A stretch of DNA of 33,870 nucleotides, from contig DATAHN010000049.1 of assembly GCA_036263155.1 (NCBI GenBank), positions 1 through 33,870 of the forward strand. The letters are read 5' to 3'. Both the position numbers and the translations under genes were made by a program. This document shows, one piece after another, positions 7,255-15,424 of this stretch (its first letter is position 1; every line of letters starts with the position of its first letter). The notes under the pieces were generated by a model that worked only from the letters and a program-made list of their open reading frames with translations, was not told the DNA's origin and did no database searches. Origin of the DNA: DASUBN01 sp036263155 (GTDB taxonomy: Bacteria > Pseudomonadota > Gammaproteobacteria > Natronospirales > REEB76).

Positions 7255-9474
7255 CTAGTTCCTGAAGTCCCACTGCACCTTGAAGATCACCGAGTTCCCT
7301 GAGGCCACCACCGGCTGGCCCAGGCCATCGGTCTCCGACACGAGGCCGTGGTTGAACACCAGGTAGATGTTGCTCGCGCCGCCCACGATCCAGCGCAGCC
7401 GGGTGTTGTAGCTCACGCCGTTCACCACATCGTTGTTGTACTGCATCTGGGTGGAGATGTAGAGCGTGGGTGTGAACGCGTAGGTGCCGGTGAGCGTGCT
7501 GAGGCGCGTGGCGCCGTCACCCTGGGGCGAGTAGTAGAACAGCCATTCCTGGGTCGCCGACAGTACCAGCCGCCCCGACGGCGTGTTCCAGTTCACCTGC
7601 ACCGAGGGATGGTGGGCGGTGCCGGCGTAGAACGTGCCCTGGGAGTCGATGATGCGGAACCACAGGGTCTTCGAGGTGGGCGAGTTGAACTGGATGCGGC
7701 GGCGGTTCCAGGTGTACTGGCCCGCCGGCACCGTCACGCCCGGTACGATCTCGAAGGAGGACACCGGGGCGTCGTAGTCCTGATAGACGTCTCCCTCCCA
7801 GTACCAGCCGCCTTCCGTCAGCATCTCCGGGCTGAAGAACCACTCCGAGCTCTGCTTGCCGCCGGCACTGCCGGGGCCGAAACCGTCGTCCTCGCTGTAG
7901 TGGCCGTAGAACCAGAAGCGGTGCACCCAGTTGAACCAGCTGTCCTTGGCGGGACGCGGCTGGTAGCCGAGTTCGTTCATGTAGTGGCGCGTGCCGGGAC
8001 GGGGCAGGAACCCCAGCGCCGGGTCCAGCGCCTCGCCGAACTGGCTGTACTGCACGTGGGCGTACCACAGGTCGTTCGGGTACTCCGCGTCCACGCCGAA
8101 GCCGTTCGTGTTGCCCGCCGGCAGGTCGCCGGTGGAGTGGCCGACCCATCCGGCGAAGTTCAGGTTCTTGTCGCCCTGGAAGTTGGAAGTCTTCCAGGTC
8201 GCGTCGGCGCCCACGAAGGTGTTGGAATCGAGCCCGGCGGGGTCGCCGTGGGTCACCAGGGTGCCGAGCTGCAGCTCGGGATCCAGGTTGTAGGTGCCGC
8301 GGCCCACGAACAGGTTGGTGCTCTGGGAGACCGGGCTATTGCCCATCTGCGTGTCCAAGAGCGCCAGCGATCCCTGGTCCGACTGGCCGATGAGCTTCAC
8401 GCCCTCGTCCAGCGAGACCTGCTCGCCGTTCACGAGGCCGATGGTGCGCGAGTTGAAGGGGATGAACGTGGTGCCCAGGTTGTAGCCGAAGCTCAGCAGG
8501 TTCGAGCCCTGCAGGAAGAACTGGCGCTTCTCCGGGAAGAACAGCGGGAAGCGGGTGGTGTTGATCTGCTGCTGGTCCGCGTCGGCTTCCGCGAAGTCCG
8601 TGTGGTAGGTGAAGAGTCCCGCGAGCGCCGGGTTGAAGTTGTACTTGAGGTCGAAGCCGGTGTTGCTGGTGGTGCCCTTGCCGGTCTGGTACTTGGCCAG
8701 GCCATAGGGCTGGAAGTCGAGGCCCTTGCCCTGCTGCATGCCCTGCATGCCGGTGAGCAGGCCCTCGCGCTGCAGTTGGTACACGGAGGAGTCCAGCGTC
8801 GTACCGGACCAGTCCAGGGTCAGGAGGTCGCGCGGCACGTTGCGGGCCAGATTGAAGCCCCAGCGGGTGAGGCCGTCGGTGAACTGCAGGCTGCGGGTGT
8901 CGATGGCGATCTCGGCGGTCCAACCGTGCTCGTCCCGGGTCACCACCGCGTCCCAGATGCCATCCCAGTTGTAGTCCACGCCGTCGTTGCTGTTGATGGC
9001 CGGGGTGGGGGACTGCAGGCCGTCGGCCATGGCGCCGGCGGAGTTCACGCGGAACACGTAGGCGAAGCGGTGGGTGCCGAAGGTGTCCAGCATGAACAGC
9101 ACGTTGTCGTCGTCGCCCTGCCAGCCGTCGCGCACCAGGGTATGGCTGATGGAGCGGCTCGGGTCCGGATCCTCGCAGCGCAGGCCGATGTAGAGGGTGT
9201 GGTCGTCCCGCAGCAGCAGGACCTTGGTGTGGTAGGGGGTAGGCTCGCCCGGGTGGGGACTCTGCTGGGTGATGTCCTCGATCACCCCGGCTTGGCTCCA
9301 GGCCGCCTCGTCCAGGCGTCCGTCCACGCTGATGGCACCGCCCTCCAGATGGCCGGCCTGGATCTCGGGAATCTCGTCCTGCGCCATAGCCGGCAGGCAC
9401 AGGCCCGCCAGCAGTACTGCCAGGACCCCACTTGCCGCTTTACCCCGCCGGCTGGGAGTCGGATTTTTCTGCAT
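7255..9474 (-). CDS. DUF5916 family secreted/outer-membrane protein
   Basis: 739-aa protein. The signal peptide is at 1-31 (basic start, hydrophobic core, cleavage AMA|QDE). Residues 45-235 form a carbohydrate-binding CBM9-like domain (SVDGRLDEAAW, DDHTLYIGLRCEDPDP, DDDNVLFMLDTFGTHRFAYVF). The rest shows the alternating pattern of an outer-membrane beta-barrel, including FFPEKRQFFLQGSN, a hallmark of DUF5916, and an aromatic-rich C-terminus ending WDFRN. The family is thought to act at the outer membrane, but substrate and function are unknown. The start at 9474 was chosen for the signal peptide; the frame is open further upstream. It lies downstream of the 7-TM gene on the same strand with 124 bases between them, in a region that is accessory relative to the purA-tRNA-rnr arrangement. 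Confidence 0.85.
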   Translation of the reverse strand: MQKNPTPSRRGKAASGVLAVLLAGLCLPAMAQDEIPEIQAGHLEGGAISVDGRLDEAAWSQAGVIEDITQQSPHPGEPTPYHTKVLLLRDDHTLYIGLRCEDPDPSRSISHTLVRDGWQGDDDNVLFMLDTFGTHRFAYVFRVNSAGAMADGLQSPTPAINSNDGVDYNWDGIWDAVVTRDEHGWTAEIAIDTRSLQFTDGLTRWGFNLARNVPRDLLTLDWSGTTLDSSVYQLQREGLLTGMQGMQQGKGLDFQPYGLAKYQTGKGTTSNTGFDLKYNFNPALAGLFTYHTDFAEADADQQQINTTRFPLFFPEKRQFFLQGSNLLSFGYNLGTTFIPFNSRTIGLVNGEQVSLDEGVKLIGQSDQGSLALLDTQMGNSPVSQSTNLFVGRGTYNLDPELQLGTLVTHGDPAGLDSNTFVGADATWKTSNFQGDKNLNFAGWVGHSTGDLPAGNTNGFGVDAEYPNDLWYAHVQYSQFGEALDPALGFLPRPGTRHYMNELGYQPRPAKDSWFNWVHRFWFYGHYSEDDGFGPGSAGGKQSSEWFFSPEMLTEGGWYWEGDVYQDYDAPVSSFEIVPGVTVPAGQYTWNRRRIQFNSPTSKTLWFRIIDSQGTFYAGTAHHPSVQVNWNTPSGRLVLSATQEWLFYYSPQGDGATRLSTLTGTYAFTPTLYISTQMQYNNDVVNGVSYNTRLRWIVGGASNIYLVFNHGLVSETDGLGQPVVASGNSVIFKVQWDFRN

Positions 9475-9565
9475 GTCCCTTGGATGCCATGAGGAGCCAA
9501 AAGGTTTTACGTTTTGACACAAAACCAGGAATATTTTTGGCGGGCAGGGTATCGGACCCGGGAAC

Positions 9566-9614
9566 GGCGTACCAGGGAGGGGTCTGTGATTCGAAAGCTT
9601 AGATCGGTGTCCGG
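9566..9614 (-). repeat. dispersed repeat copy at the 3' end of the 7-TM gene
   Basis: Bases 9566-9595 match 11235-11264 with two differences over 30 positions (core GTCTGTGATTCGAA). The similarity continues in diverged form into 9598-9614, which resembles the CTGGGCACCA-GTTCTAAG junction of the tRNA-derived unit ending at 11280. The stop and last few codons of the 7-TM gene fall inside this copy. Confidence 0.75.
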
Positions 9615-10936
9615 CGCACGCCGGCATGGGACCAGAGCCGGCGTAGCAGCAGACCGGACAGCAGCAGGCAGGCCACCACGGCAGCGTACTCGCTGAGCGA
9701 GACCCCCACGCCGAAGGGGAACCAGATGCCGGGCACATGCAGGAGCGAGAGTTCGCCGCTGAACAGCACTACGCCCTGAGCCAGCACCGCCGGCAAGGCA
9801 TACCAACCCTCGCGCCCGGAACGGCGGATGCCGAGGTAAGCGATCAGCACATAGCTCAGCAGGAAAGCCCAGTGCACGCCGCTCCTGAGGTAACCCAGCG
9901 CCTGTGACCAGGGAGGCGGGAAGCTGGCGAAGCTGGCATGGAACAGCCAGGGCCGGGCCAACTGGCTGAGCGCGTAAATGCCGGCGAGCGCCGCCACCGC
10001 CTTCGGCAGCCATCTCGGCGTATCCAGCTTGAACCAGGCGCGCCAGGCCATCATCCAGGCGCCGAGGGCGCAGGGAGCGATCATGCCGAGGATGAAGATC
10101 ACGAAACCCTGGATGGTCTCGACCTGGAACCAGAAGAAGAACGCCTGGTTGCCGCGCTGCAGGGCGGAGCAGAGCAATGCCGCGGCGAGCCAGGTATAGG
10201 CTTTGTCGGCGCGGGCCAGGGGCCAGAGGCAGAGCGCCATGATCGCCGTCAGCAGCATCATCGTCGCGGGCGCCACGTCCACGGCGTAGCCCTCGACGAT
10301 CTTGAGCCACTGCATGTGGTAGCGGGCATCGATGGCCTCCGACGTGCCGATGGCGGGAGCCACGTGGATGCCGCCGACGCCGGGCGCGTTCCCGTTCCAG
10401 GGACCCATCCAGACGCGGATCGCGAGCGTATGCGTCCCGCCCTTCGCCAGGTCCGGAGGCAGCTCGAAACGGCGCGGGTAGTGGGTACCGTGGGCGGTGG
10501 GCGTCGTGCCGGAGAAGTCGCCGACGCCGCCCAGCAGGTGGCCATCGGCGTAGACCTGGTAGCTGCTGTCCACATCCCAGGGCCCGAGCAGAGCCAGGGT
10601 CTCGCCGGGCGGCGGTGTGACCGTGACTCGCAGGCGATACCAGGCATAACCGTCGTAACCGGGGTGCCCCTTCGAGGCCCAGCCAGAGGTGTAGGGCGTG
10701 ATCCCCACGTCACCATCGTTCGCGTCCGGTGGCGCCGAGAGATCCATGTCCTCCCAGGCGGAATCGTCGAAACCGGGATCGGCCCAGCGCGGATCGTCGC
10801 CGATATGGAACTTCCAGGGACCGTCCAGGTTCACCACGGCACGGCCCAGGGTGACGGCATCGCTGGCATCTGCTGCACCAGCCCAGGCGGTGAGCAGCAG
10901 CAAGAGGCAAATCGGGAGAGACAGCCTGCGGCGCAT
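9599..10936 (-). CDS. 7-TM receptor-like membrane protein with jelly-roll sensor, no output domain
   Basis: 445 aa. The signal peptide is at 1-25. Residues 35-200 form an extracytoplasmic galactose-binding/GH2-like jelly-roll (NLDGPWKFHIGDDPRWADPG, FDDSAWEDMDL). Seven predicted membrane helices follow, at about 221-241, 246-262, 275-297, 309-327, 350-370, 378-396 and 412-432. From memory, the same N-terminal motif occurs in 7-TM sensor proteins that continue into a SpoIIE/PP2C phosphatase or histidine-kinase module. This protein instead stops 13 residues after the last helix (SHAGVRRTPI), and the stop lies in an intergenic repeat. It is either a sensor-only protein or a truncated receptor. 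An FNR-type palindrome lies about 100 bases upstream. The ligand is unknown. Confidence 0.75.
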   Translation of the reverse strand: MRRRLSLPICLLLLLTAWAGAADASDAVTLGRAVVNLDGPWKFHIGDDPRWADPGFDDSAWEDMDLSAPPDANDGDVGITPYTSGWASKGHPGYDGYAWYRLRVTVTPPPGETLALLGPWDVDSSYQVYADGHLLGGVGDFSGTTPTAHGTHYPRRFELPPDLAKGGTHTLAIRVWMGPWNGNAPGVGGIHVAPAIGTSEAIDARYHMQWLKIVEGYAVDVAPATMMLLTAIMALCLWPLARADKAYTWLAAALLCSALQRGNQAFFFWFQVETIQGFVIFILGMIAPCALGAWMMAWRAWFKLDTPRWLPKAVAALAGIYALSQLARPWLFHASFASFPPPWSQALGYLRSGVHWAFLLSYVLIAYLGIRRSGREGWYALPAVLAQGVVLFSGELSLLHVPGIWFPFGVGVSLSEYAAVVACLLLSGLLLRRLWSHAGVRRTPI

Positions 10937-11033
10937 GGTCGACCTCTATCTCCGGCGAGGGCCGGATGGGGATTTAGATGTCGTGGTCCCGGTTAGTTCC
11001 GGCCCGACTTTGGATTTCCGGTCGGATAGAGGA
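10937..11033. other. upstream region of the 7-TM gene
   Basis: Non-coding. No convincing -10/-35 pair is visible for the 7-TM gene. No clear Shine-Dalgarno precedes its ATG. Confidence 0.5.
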
Positions 11034-11047
11034 TTGACGCGGATCAA
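11034..11047. promoter_or_regulatory. FNR/Anr/Dnr-like binding site
   Basis: TTGACGCGGATCAA matches the FNR-family consensus TTGAT-N4-ATCAA at nine of ten half-site positions. It lies 98 bases upstream of the divergently read 7-TM gene start, and no + strand gene lies close downstream. Placing a start 41.5 bases from its centre would put it near 10999, but the -10 there is poor. Confidence 0.4.
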
Positions 11048-11113
11048 CGGGATTTATCGGGCATGGATGCCCGGGCCGGACTAACGCCGGCAAGGATATC
11101 GATTTGCAGTGCA

Positions 11114-11140
11114 AGGGACGGCGGTCACAGAGAGAATTAA
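11114..11140. repeat. 27-nt direct repeat, distal copy
   Basis: Matches 11400-11426 at 26 of 27 positions (core GGGACGGCGGTC-cagagagaattaa). Each copy lies just downstream (on the - strand) of a tRNA-Leu 3'-end sequence. Confidence 0.85.
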
Positions 11141-11145
11141 AGACT

Positions 11146-11227
11146 TGGTGCCCAGGAGAGGGCGAAAGCGGTGCTTTCATGCGGCCACTGGTCGCATCCG
11201 CTTGAGCGACCCGCCAGGGATGGCGGG
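11146..11227 (-). repeat. tRNA-Leu 3'-end repeat unit A
   Basis: Read on the - strand this unit contains a hairpin with a central GGGA loop (11210-11227, CCCGCCA/TGGCGGG). It is followed by an ACT-loop hairpin (11179-11197, one G-T pair) and ends with CCTCTCCTGGGCACCA (11161-11146). That ending is identical to the T-stem 3' strand, acceptor 3' strand and CCA of the adjacent tRNA-Leu. It is homologous in order and sequence to unit B. Confidence 0.8.
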
Positions 11228-11234
11228 GCTGGAA

Positions 11235-11362
11235 GGCGCACCAGGGATGGGTCTGTGATTCGAAGAAGGAACTTAGAACTGGTGCCCAGGAGAGGGCGAG
11301 GACGGTGTTTTAATGCGGGCACTGCCCGCATCCGTCCGAGCGACCGGACAGGACGTCCGGTC
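11235..11362 (-). repeat. tRNA-Leu 3'-end repeat unit B with 30-nt dispersed segment
   Basis: On the - strand it contains hairpin GACCGGAC/GTCCGGTC (11342-11362), then hairpin ATGCGGGC-ACT-GCCCGCAT (11313-11331). CCTCTCCTGGGCACCA follows (11295-11280), then the 30-nt segment (11264-11235) that recurs at 9566-9595. The spacing between the tRNA-like 3' ends is 134 bases (A to B) and 153 bases (B to the real tRNA). Confidence 0.8.
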
Positions 11363-11399
11363 AGGGCTACCGTCAGAAAGGGTCACGATTAAAGTCGCC

Positions 11400-11426
11400 A
11401 GGGACGGCGGTCGCAGAGAGAATTAA
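11400..11426. repeat. 27-nt direct repeat, tRNA-proximal copy
   Basis: One mismatch to 11114-11140. It begins seven bases beyond the 3' end of the real tRNA-Leu gene and can fold into a short CGCC-AGGGAC-GGCG hairpin at its left edge. Confidence 0.85.
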
Positions 11427-11432
11427 GAACTT

Positions 11433-11517
<85 letters not shown>

Positions 11518-11539
11518 TTTAGGGGCGCGAAGGGCGGGC

Positions 11540-11568
11540 ACTTTACCGGCCCCTTCGGTGGGTGTCAA
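11540..11568 (-). promoter_or_regulatory. tRNA-Leu promoter
   Basis: On the - strand, a perfect -35 TTGACA (11568-11563), a 17-base spacer and -10 TAAAGT (11545-11540). A GC-rich discriminator follows, typical of stable-RNA promoters under stringent control. Confidence 0.8.
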
Positions 11569-11644
11569 TGCGCCTACTCCCTTGAAAGCCCTCTAAAAAT
11601 CAGCGTTTTTCACCGCCGGCGCGGACTTAGCCGCCGCGCTCCGC

Positions 11645-11650
11645 TATCCT
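11645..11650 (+). promoter_or_regulatory. -10 element for a probably leaderless rnr transcript
   Basis: TATCCT ends seven bases before the rnr ATG, so transcription would start at or next to the ATG. No Shine-Dalgarno is present. The -35 is weak. Confidence 0.4.
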
Positions 11651-11657
11651 GCACGCC

Positions 11658-13919
11658 ATGAGACGCAAAAAAACCCGCAACCAGCCTTCCCGCCGCCGTT
11701 CCAAGCGCGGTACCGACCCTTACGCCGAGCGGGAAGCCCTCAAGTACGCCCGCCCCATCGCGAGCCGCGAGGCTATCCTGGAGTGGCTGACGGAAGCGGA
11801 CCAGCCCCTCTCTTTCGAGCGCCTCACCCATGACCTGAAGCTCCACGACGCGGTGGACATCGAGGCCCTGAACCGGCGCCTGGGTGCCATGTTGCGGGAC
11901 GGCCAGCTGGTGCAGAACCGGCGCGGCGAGTACTGCCTGGTGAAACGCCTGCCGCTCACCGCCGGCACCGTGATCGGCCACCGCGACGGCTTCGGCTTCC
12001 TCAAGCCCGACGAGGGCGGCGACGACATCTTCCTGCCACCGCGCCAGATGCGCGAGCTCATGCATGGCGACCGCGCGGTGGTGCGCGTGCAGGGCGTGGA
12101 CCGGCGCGGCCGCCCCGAGGGCTCGCTGGTGGACGTGCTGGAGCGCAACACCACCGAGCTGGCCGGCCGCTACGTGGAGGAGCGTGGGGTGAGCTTCGTG
12201 GTGCCGGACAACGCGCGCATCTCCCACACCGTGCAGGTGCCGGTGCCCGAGCGCGGCGGTGCCCGCACCGGCCAGATGGTGGTGGTGCAGATCACCCAGC
12301 AGCCCGGCAAGCAAAGCGAGGTCATCGGCCGCGTCAGCCGCGTCATGGGTGAGCGCAATGCCGCCGGCATGGCGACGGAGCTCGCGATCCACGCCCATGC
12401 ATTGCCCCATTCCTTCCCGCCGGAAGTGGAGCAGGAGGTGCAGGGCCTGCGGCCGGAAGTGCCGGAAGAGGCGAAGCAGGGCCGCCTGGACCTGCGCGCG
12501 ACGCCGCTCGTCACCATCGACGGCGAGGATGCCCGCGACTTCGACGACGCCGTGTTCTGCGAGAGGCAGGGAGACGGCTTCCGCCTGTTGGTGGCCATCG
12601 CCGACGTCTCCCACTACGTGAAGCCCAGCACCTCGCTGGACCGCGAGGCCCAGAAGCGCGGCAACTCGGTGTACTTCGCCGACCGGGTTATCCCCATGCT
12701 GCCGGAGGTGCTGTCCAATGGCCTCTGCTCCATCAACCCCCACGTGGACCGCCTGTGTATGGTCTGTGAGATGCGGGTGGACAAGGATGGCGAAGTCAGC
12801 CGCGCCCGCTTCCACGAGGCGGTGATGCGTTCCGCCGCCCGCTTCACTTACACCAAGGTCGCGAAGATCCTGGTGGACAAGGACCCGGACCTGCGGCGCG
12901 AACATGCGGCCCTGGTGCCGCACCTTGAGACCTTGTACGCGCTCTACCATGTGCTGCACAAGGCCCGGCAACGGCGCGGCGCCATCGACTTCGATACCAC
13001 CGAGACCAAGGTGGCGTTCGACGCACAGGGGGGCATCTCCGCCATCGTCCCGCAGGTGCGCAACGACGCTCACAAGCTCATCGAGGAGTGCATGATCGCC
13101 GCCAACGTGCAGGCGGGGAAGTTCCTCGCCAAACACAAGCTGGCCACCCTGTACCGCGTGCATGCCGGTCCCAAGGAAGAGAGCCTGGAGAAGCTGCGCG
13201 TCTTCCTCGGCACCCTCGGCCTCAAGTTCGGCGGCGGCACCGCGCCGGAGCCGATGCACTACGCCAAGCTGCTGGAGAAGGTTCAGGAGCGCCCCGACAA
13301 GGAGCTCATCCAGACCGTGCTGCTGCGCTCCCTGGCCCAGGCGGTCTATACCCCGGAGAACGTGGGCCATTTCGGCCTCGCGCTGGATTTCTACGCCCAT
13401 TTCACCTCGCCCATCCGTCGTTACCCGGACCTCTTGGTCCACCGCGCCATCCGCCACGTGGTGCGCGGCGGCGAGGGCCGCAGCTTCGGCTATTCCGGCG
13501 GGCAGATGGAGCAGCTCGGTTCCCACTGCTCCATGACCGAGCGGCGGGCTGACGAGGCCACCCGCGACGCCCTGGACCGCCTCAAGGCCGAATACATGCG
13601 GGACAAGCAGGGTGAAGAATTCGAGGGCCTGGTCACCGGCGTCACCAATTTCGGCCTGTTCGTGCAGATCAAGGGCCTCTACGTGGAGGGCCTGATCCAC
13701 GTGACTTCGTTGCCGAACGACTACTACGACCATGACGCCGTCGGCCACCGCCTGGTGGGCGAACGCACCGGCCGGGTGTTCCGGCTCACGGACACCGTGC
13801 GGGTGCGCGTCGCTGCCGTGAACGTGGACGAGCGCAAGATAGATTTCGAGCTCGCGGCGCTGCCCGAGCCTGGGCGCGGTGGCGGCCATAAGCCGCGTCC
13901 GCCCAAGAGGAAGCAATGA
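11658..13919 (+). CDS. rnr: ribonuclease R
   Basis: 753-aa processive 3'-5' exoribonuclease that degrades structured RNA and acts with tmRNA. Order: basic N-terminus (MRRKKTRNQPSRRRSKR), winged-helix HTH (about 35-95), two cold-shock/OB domains (about 95-265), RNB catalytic domain, S1 domain (about 655-735) and a short basic tail (KPRPPKRKQ). Catalytic aspartates are D288, D294, D296 and D297 in TIDGEDARDFDDAV, with the spacing seen in RNase II. It is about 60 residues shorter than the 813-aa E. coli protein. The stop overlaps the rlmB start (ATGA). There is no ribosome site before the ATG, and a -10-like box lies seven bases away. Confidence 0.97.
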   Translation: MRRKKTRNQPSRRRSKRGTDPYAEREALKYARPIASREAILEWLTEADQPLSFERLTHDLKLHDAVDIEALNRRLGAMLRDGQLVQNRRGEYCLVKRLPLTAGTVIGHRDGFGFLKPDEGGDDIFLPPRQMRELMHGDRAVVRVQGVDRRGRPEGSLVDVLERNTTELAGRYVEERGVSFVVPDNARISHTVQVPVPERGGARTGQMVVVQITQQPGKQSEVIGRVSRVMGERNAAGMATELAIHAHALPHSFPPEVEQEVQGLRPEVPEEAKQGRLDLRATPLVTIDGEDARDFDDAVFCERQGDGFRLLVAIADVSHYVKPSTSLDREAQKRGNSVYFADRVIPMLPEVLSNGLCSINPHVDRLCMVCEMRVDKDGEVSRARFHEAVMRSAARFTYTKVAKILVDKDPDLRREHAALVPHLETLYALYHVLHKARQRRGAIDFDTTETKVAFDAQGGISAIVPQVRNDAHKLIEECMIAANVQAGKFLAKHKLATLYRVHAGPKEESLEKLRVFLGTLGLKFGGGTAPEPMHYAKLLEKVQERPDKELIQTVLLRSLAQAVYTPENVGHFGLALDFYAHFTSPIRRYPDLLVHRAIRHVVRGGEGRSFGYSGGQMEQLGSHCSMTERRADEATRDALDRLKAEYMRDKQGEEFEGLVTGVTNFGLFVQIKGLYVEGLIHVTSLPNDYYDHDAVGHRLVGERTGRVFRLTDTVRVRVAAVNVDERKIDFELAALPEPGRGGGHKPRPPKRKQ

Positions 13920-14665
13920 GAGAACGGGAACTGATCTACGGCCTGCATGCCGTCACCGCGCTGCTGGAGGGCGGCGGCAAGGTGCATTCGCTATGGATGC
14001 TGGACAGCCGCCACGATGACCGTCTCACGCGCGTGGCGGAACTGGCGCAGCAGGCCGGCGTGAAGGTGCAGCGGGTGCCGCGCGCCGAGCTCGACCGGCT
14101 CACCCATGACGCGCGCCACCAGGGCGTGGCGGCGGAGGCGGAAGGCGCTGAGCTCAGGGACGAGGGCGGCCTGATGCCGCTCCTGGATCGGCTCGACGGG
14201 CCGCCGTTCCTGCTGGTGCTGGACGGCGTGCAGGACCCCCATAACCTCGGTGCCTGCCTGCGTTCCGCGAACGCAGCCGGCGTGCACGCGGTGATCGCCC
14301 CCAAGGACCGCTCCGCCGGCCTCACCGCCGTGGCCCGCAAGGTCGCCTCCGGCGCGGCGGAGGTCACGCCGTTCTTCCAGGTCACCAATCTCGCCCGCAC
14401 CCTCAGGGACCTCAAGGAGCGCAATGTCTGGCTGGTGGGTCTCGCCGGCGAGGCGGACCAGAGCCTCTACGAGATGGACCTGAAAGGCCCCATCGCGATC
14501 GTCATGGGCGCGGAGGGGGAGGGCATGCGCCGCCTCACCAAGGAAAACTGTGACTTCCTGGCGAAGATCCCCATGGGCGGGCAGGTGGAGAGCCTCAACG
14601 TCTCCGTCGCCACGGGCGTGACCCTCTTCGAGGCCCTGCGTCAGAGGCAAGCTAAGAAGAAATAA
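13916..14665 (+). CDS. rlmB: 23S rRNA (guanosine-2'-O-)-methyltransferase RlmB
   Basis: 249-aa SPOUT methyltransferase that methylates the 2'-O of G2251 in the 23S P-loop. The N-terminal substrate-binding domain starts LIYGLHAVTALLE. The C-terminal SpoU knot contains DPHNLGACLRSANAAG, IVMGAEGEGM and VESLNVSVATGVTLFEALRQR, the three SpoU motifs. It is coupled to rnr by a four-base overlap, as in most Gammaproteobacteria. The end of the gene overlaps the A-tract of a terminator read mainly by the convergent gene. Confidence 0.97.
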   Translation: MRERELIYGLHAVTALLEGGGKVHSLWMLDSRHDDRLTRVAELAQQAGVKVQRVPRAELDRLTHDARHQGVAAEAEGAELRDEGGLMPLLDRLDGPPFLLVLDGVQDPHNLGACLRSANAAGVHAVIAPKDRSAGLTAVARKVASGAAEVTPFFQVTNLARTLRDLKERNVWLVGLAGEADQSLYEMDLKGPIAIVMGAEGEGMRRLTKENCDFLAKIPMGGQVESLNVSVATGVTLFEALRQRQAKKK

Positions 14666-14696
14666 AAAAAGAGGCGCCTCCTTTGCGGGAGGCGCC
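14664..14696 (-). terminator. terminator for the DUF1579-like gene (convergent with rlmB)
   Basis: GGCGCCTCC (14673-14681) pairs with GGAGGCGCC (14688-14696). The A-run 14664-14670 gives a seven-T tract on the - strand. There is no T-tract on the + strand, so termination of rlmB here would be weak. Confidence 0.8.
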
Positions 14697-14728
14697 CATC
14701 ACATGAGACGACTCGGGGTGAAACCGTC

Positions 14729-15304
14729 TCAGTTGCCTTTCTGCGCCGTGCCGCGCTTCACGAACAGGCAGTCGAACTCCATCGCCCAGGTCTTGCCGCC
14801 GTCCTTCGAGGCCACGGAGGTCTCGCGAACGCCTTCACCTTGCTTGGCCCAAGTGATCCTGTGGTGCACTTCGGTGCCGTCCTTGGCTGTGGTGGTGGCG
14901 GTCATCGTCAGCACGCCGTCCTTGAAGTTGCCGTCCTGCAGCCACAGGCCGGCGCCGTTGTTCACCCAGCTCTGGTGCCAGTGCTTGAGGCTTGGCACAT
15001 AGAGTGAGTAGCTCTCGCCGATCAGTCCGTCCACCTGCTCGTACTTCTCATGCAGCGCGCAGCCGTCCAGCACCGGCGTGATCACCGCGTGGGCGATGGA
15101 AGGGCCCTTGCCGTCCGGGTGGTCCCCCATGTCGATGGTGTCCCAGTCGCCGATCCAGAAGTCGAGCTGGTGGTACACCGCGTCGTCACAGTAGTGGTGC
15201 AGGGCCGGCTTGGCATCGGCGCCGGCGGCAGCGAGCTGGGTCTCGGCCTGGGCCGTGAGGCCGGTGCCCAGGAGGGCGACGGCGAGTAGGGTGCGGATTT
15301 GCAT
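14729..15304 (-). CDS. secreted DUF1579-like protein
   Basis: 191 aa. The start at 15304 gives a signal peptide (MQIRTLLAVALLGTGL, cleavage AQA|ET) with an AGGA ribosome site nine bases upstream; a 14-codon longer frame lacks these. The mature protein shows DFWIGDWDTIDMG, SWVNNGAGLWLQDG and HHRITWAKQGEGVRETSVAS. This is the F-W-x-G-x-W opening and repeated beta-strand pattern of DUF1579/lipocalin-like proteins. The ligand and function are unknown. It lies 120 bases downstream of an ArsR regulator on the same strand, possibly co-regulated, and the pair interrupts rlmB-rpsF. Confidence 0.7.
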   Translation of the reverse strand: MQIRTLLAVALLGTGLTAQAETQLAAAGADAKPALHHYCDDAVYHQLDFWIGDWDTIDMGDHPDGKGPSIAHAVITPVLDGCALHEKYEQVDGLIGESYSLYVPSLKHWHQSWVNNGAGLWLQDGNFKDGVLTMTATTTAKDGTEVHHRITWAKQGEGVRETSVASKDGGKTWAMEFDCLFVKRGTAQKGN

Positions 15305-15424
15305 CAGAGGTGTTCCTAGGGATTGCGAGGCCCTAAGAGATAACACGCGATCACCGGCGCGACCCGCCGTTTTCGGACTTGGTCAGGATTCGTCGAGGCT
15401 GCTCCCGGATCCGTCGTGGCGGGA

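Noticed and set aside
7348..9492. 714-codon open frame on the + strand opposite the DUF5916 gene
   Set aside because: The translation is low-complexity (Val/Gly/Ala/Arg/His-rich) and follows the codon bias of the opposite strand; the - strand frame has a signal peptide and family motifs.
9507..10310. 267-codon - strand frame between the 7-TM and DUF5916 genes
   Set aside because: Mostly an alternative frame of the 7-TM gene running through the repeat; no domain or start signal.
7255..11432. Active integrative element or prophage at tRNA-Leu
   Set aside because: No integrase, transposase, phage or conjugation gene is present; only remnants could be argued.
11610..13916. 768-codon open frame antisense to rnr
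   Set aside because: Shadow of the GC-rich third-position bias; the + strand encodes a complete RNase R.
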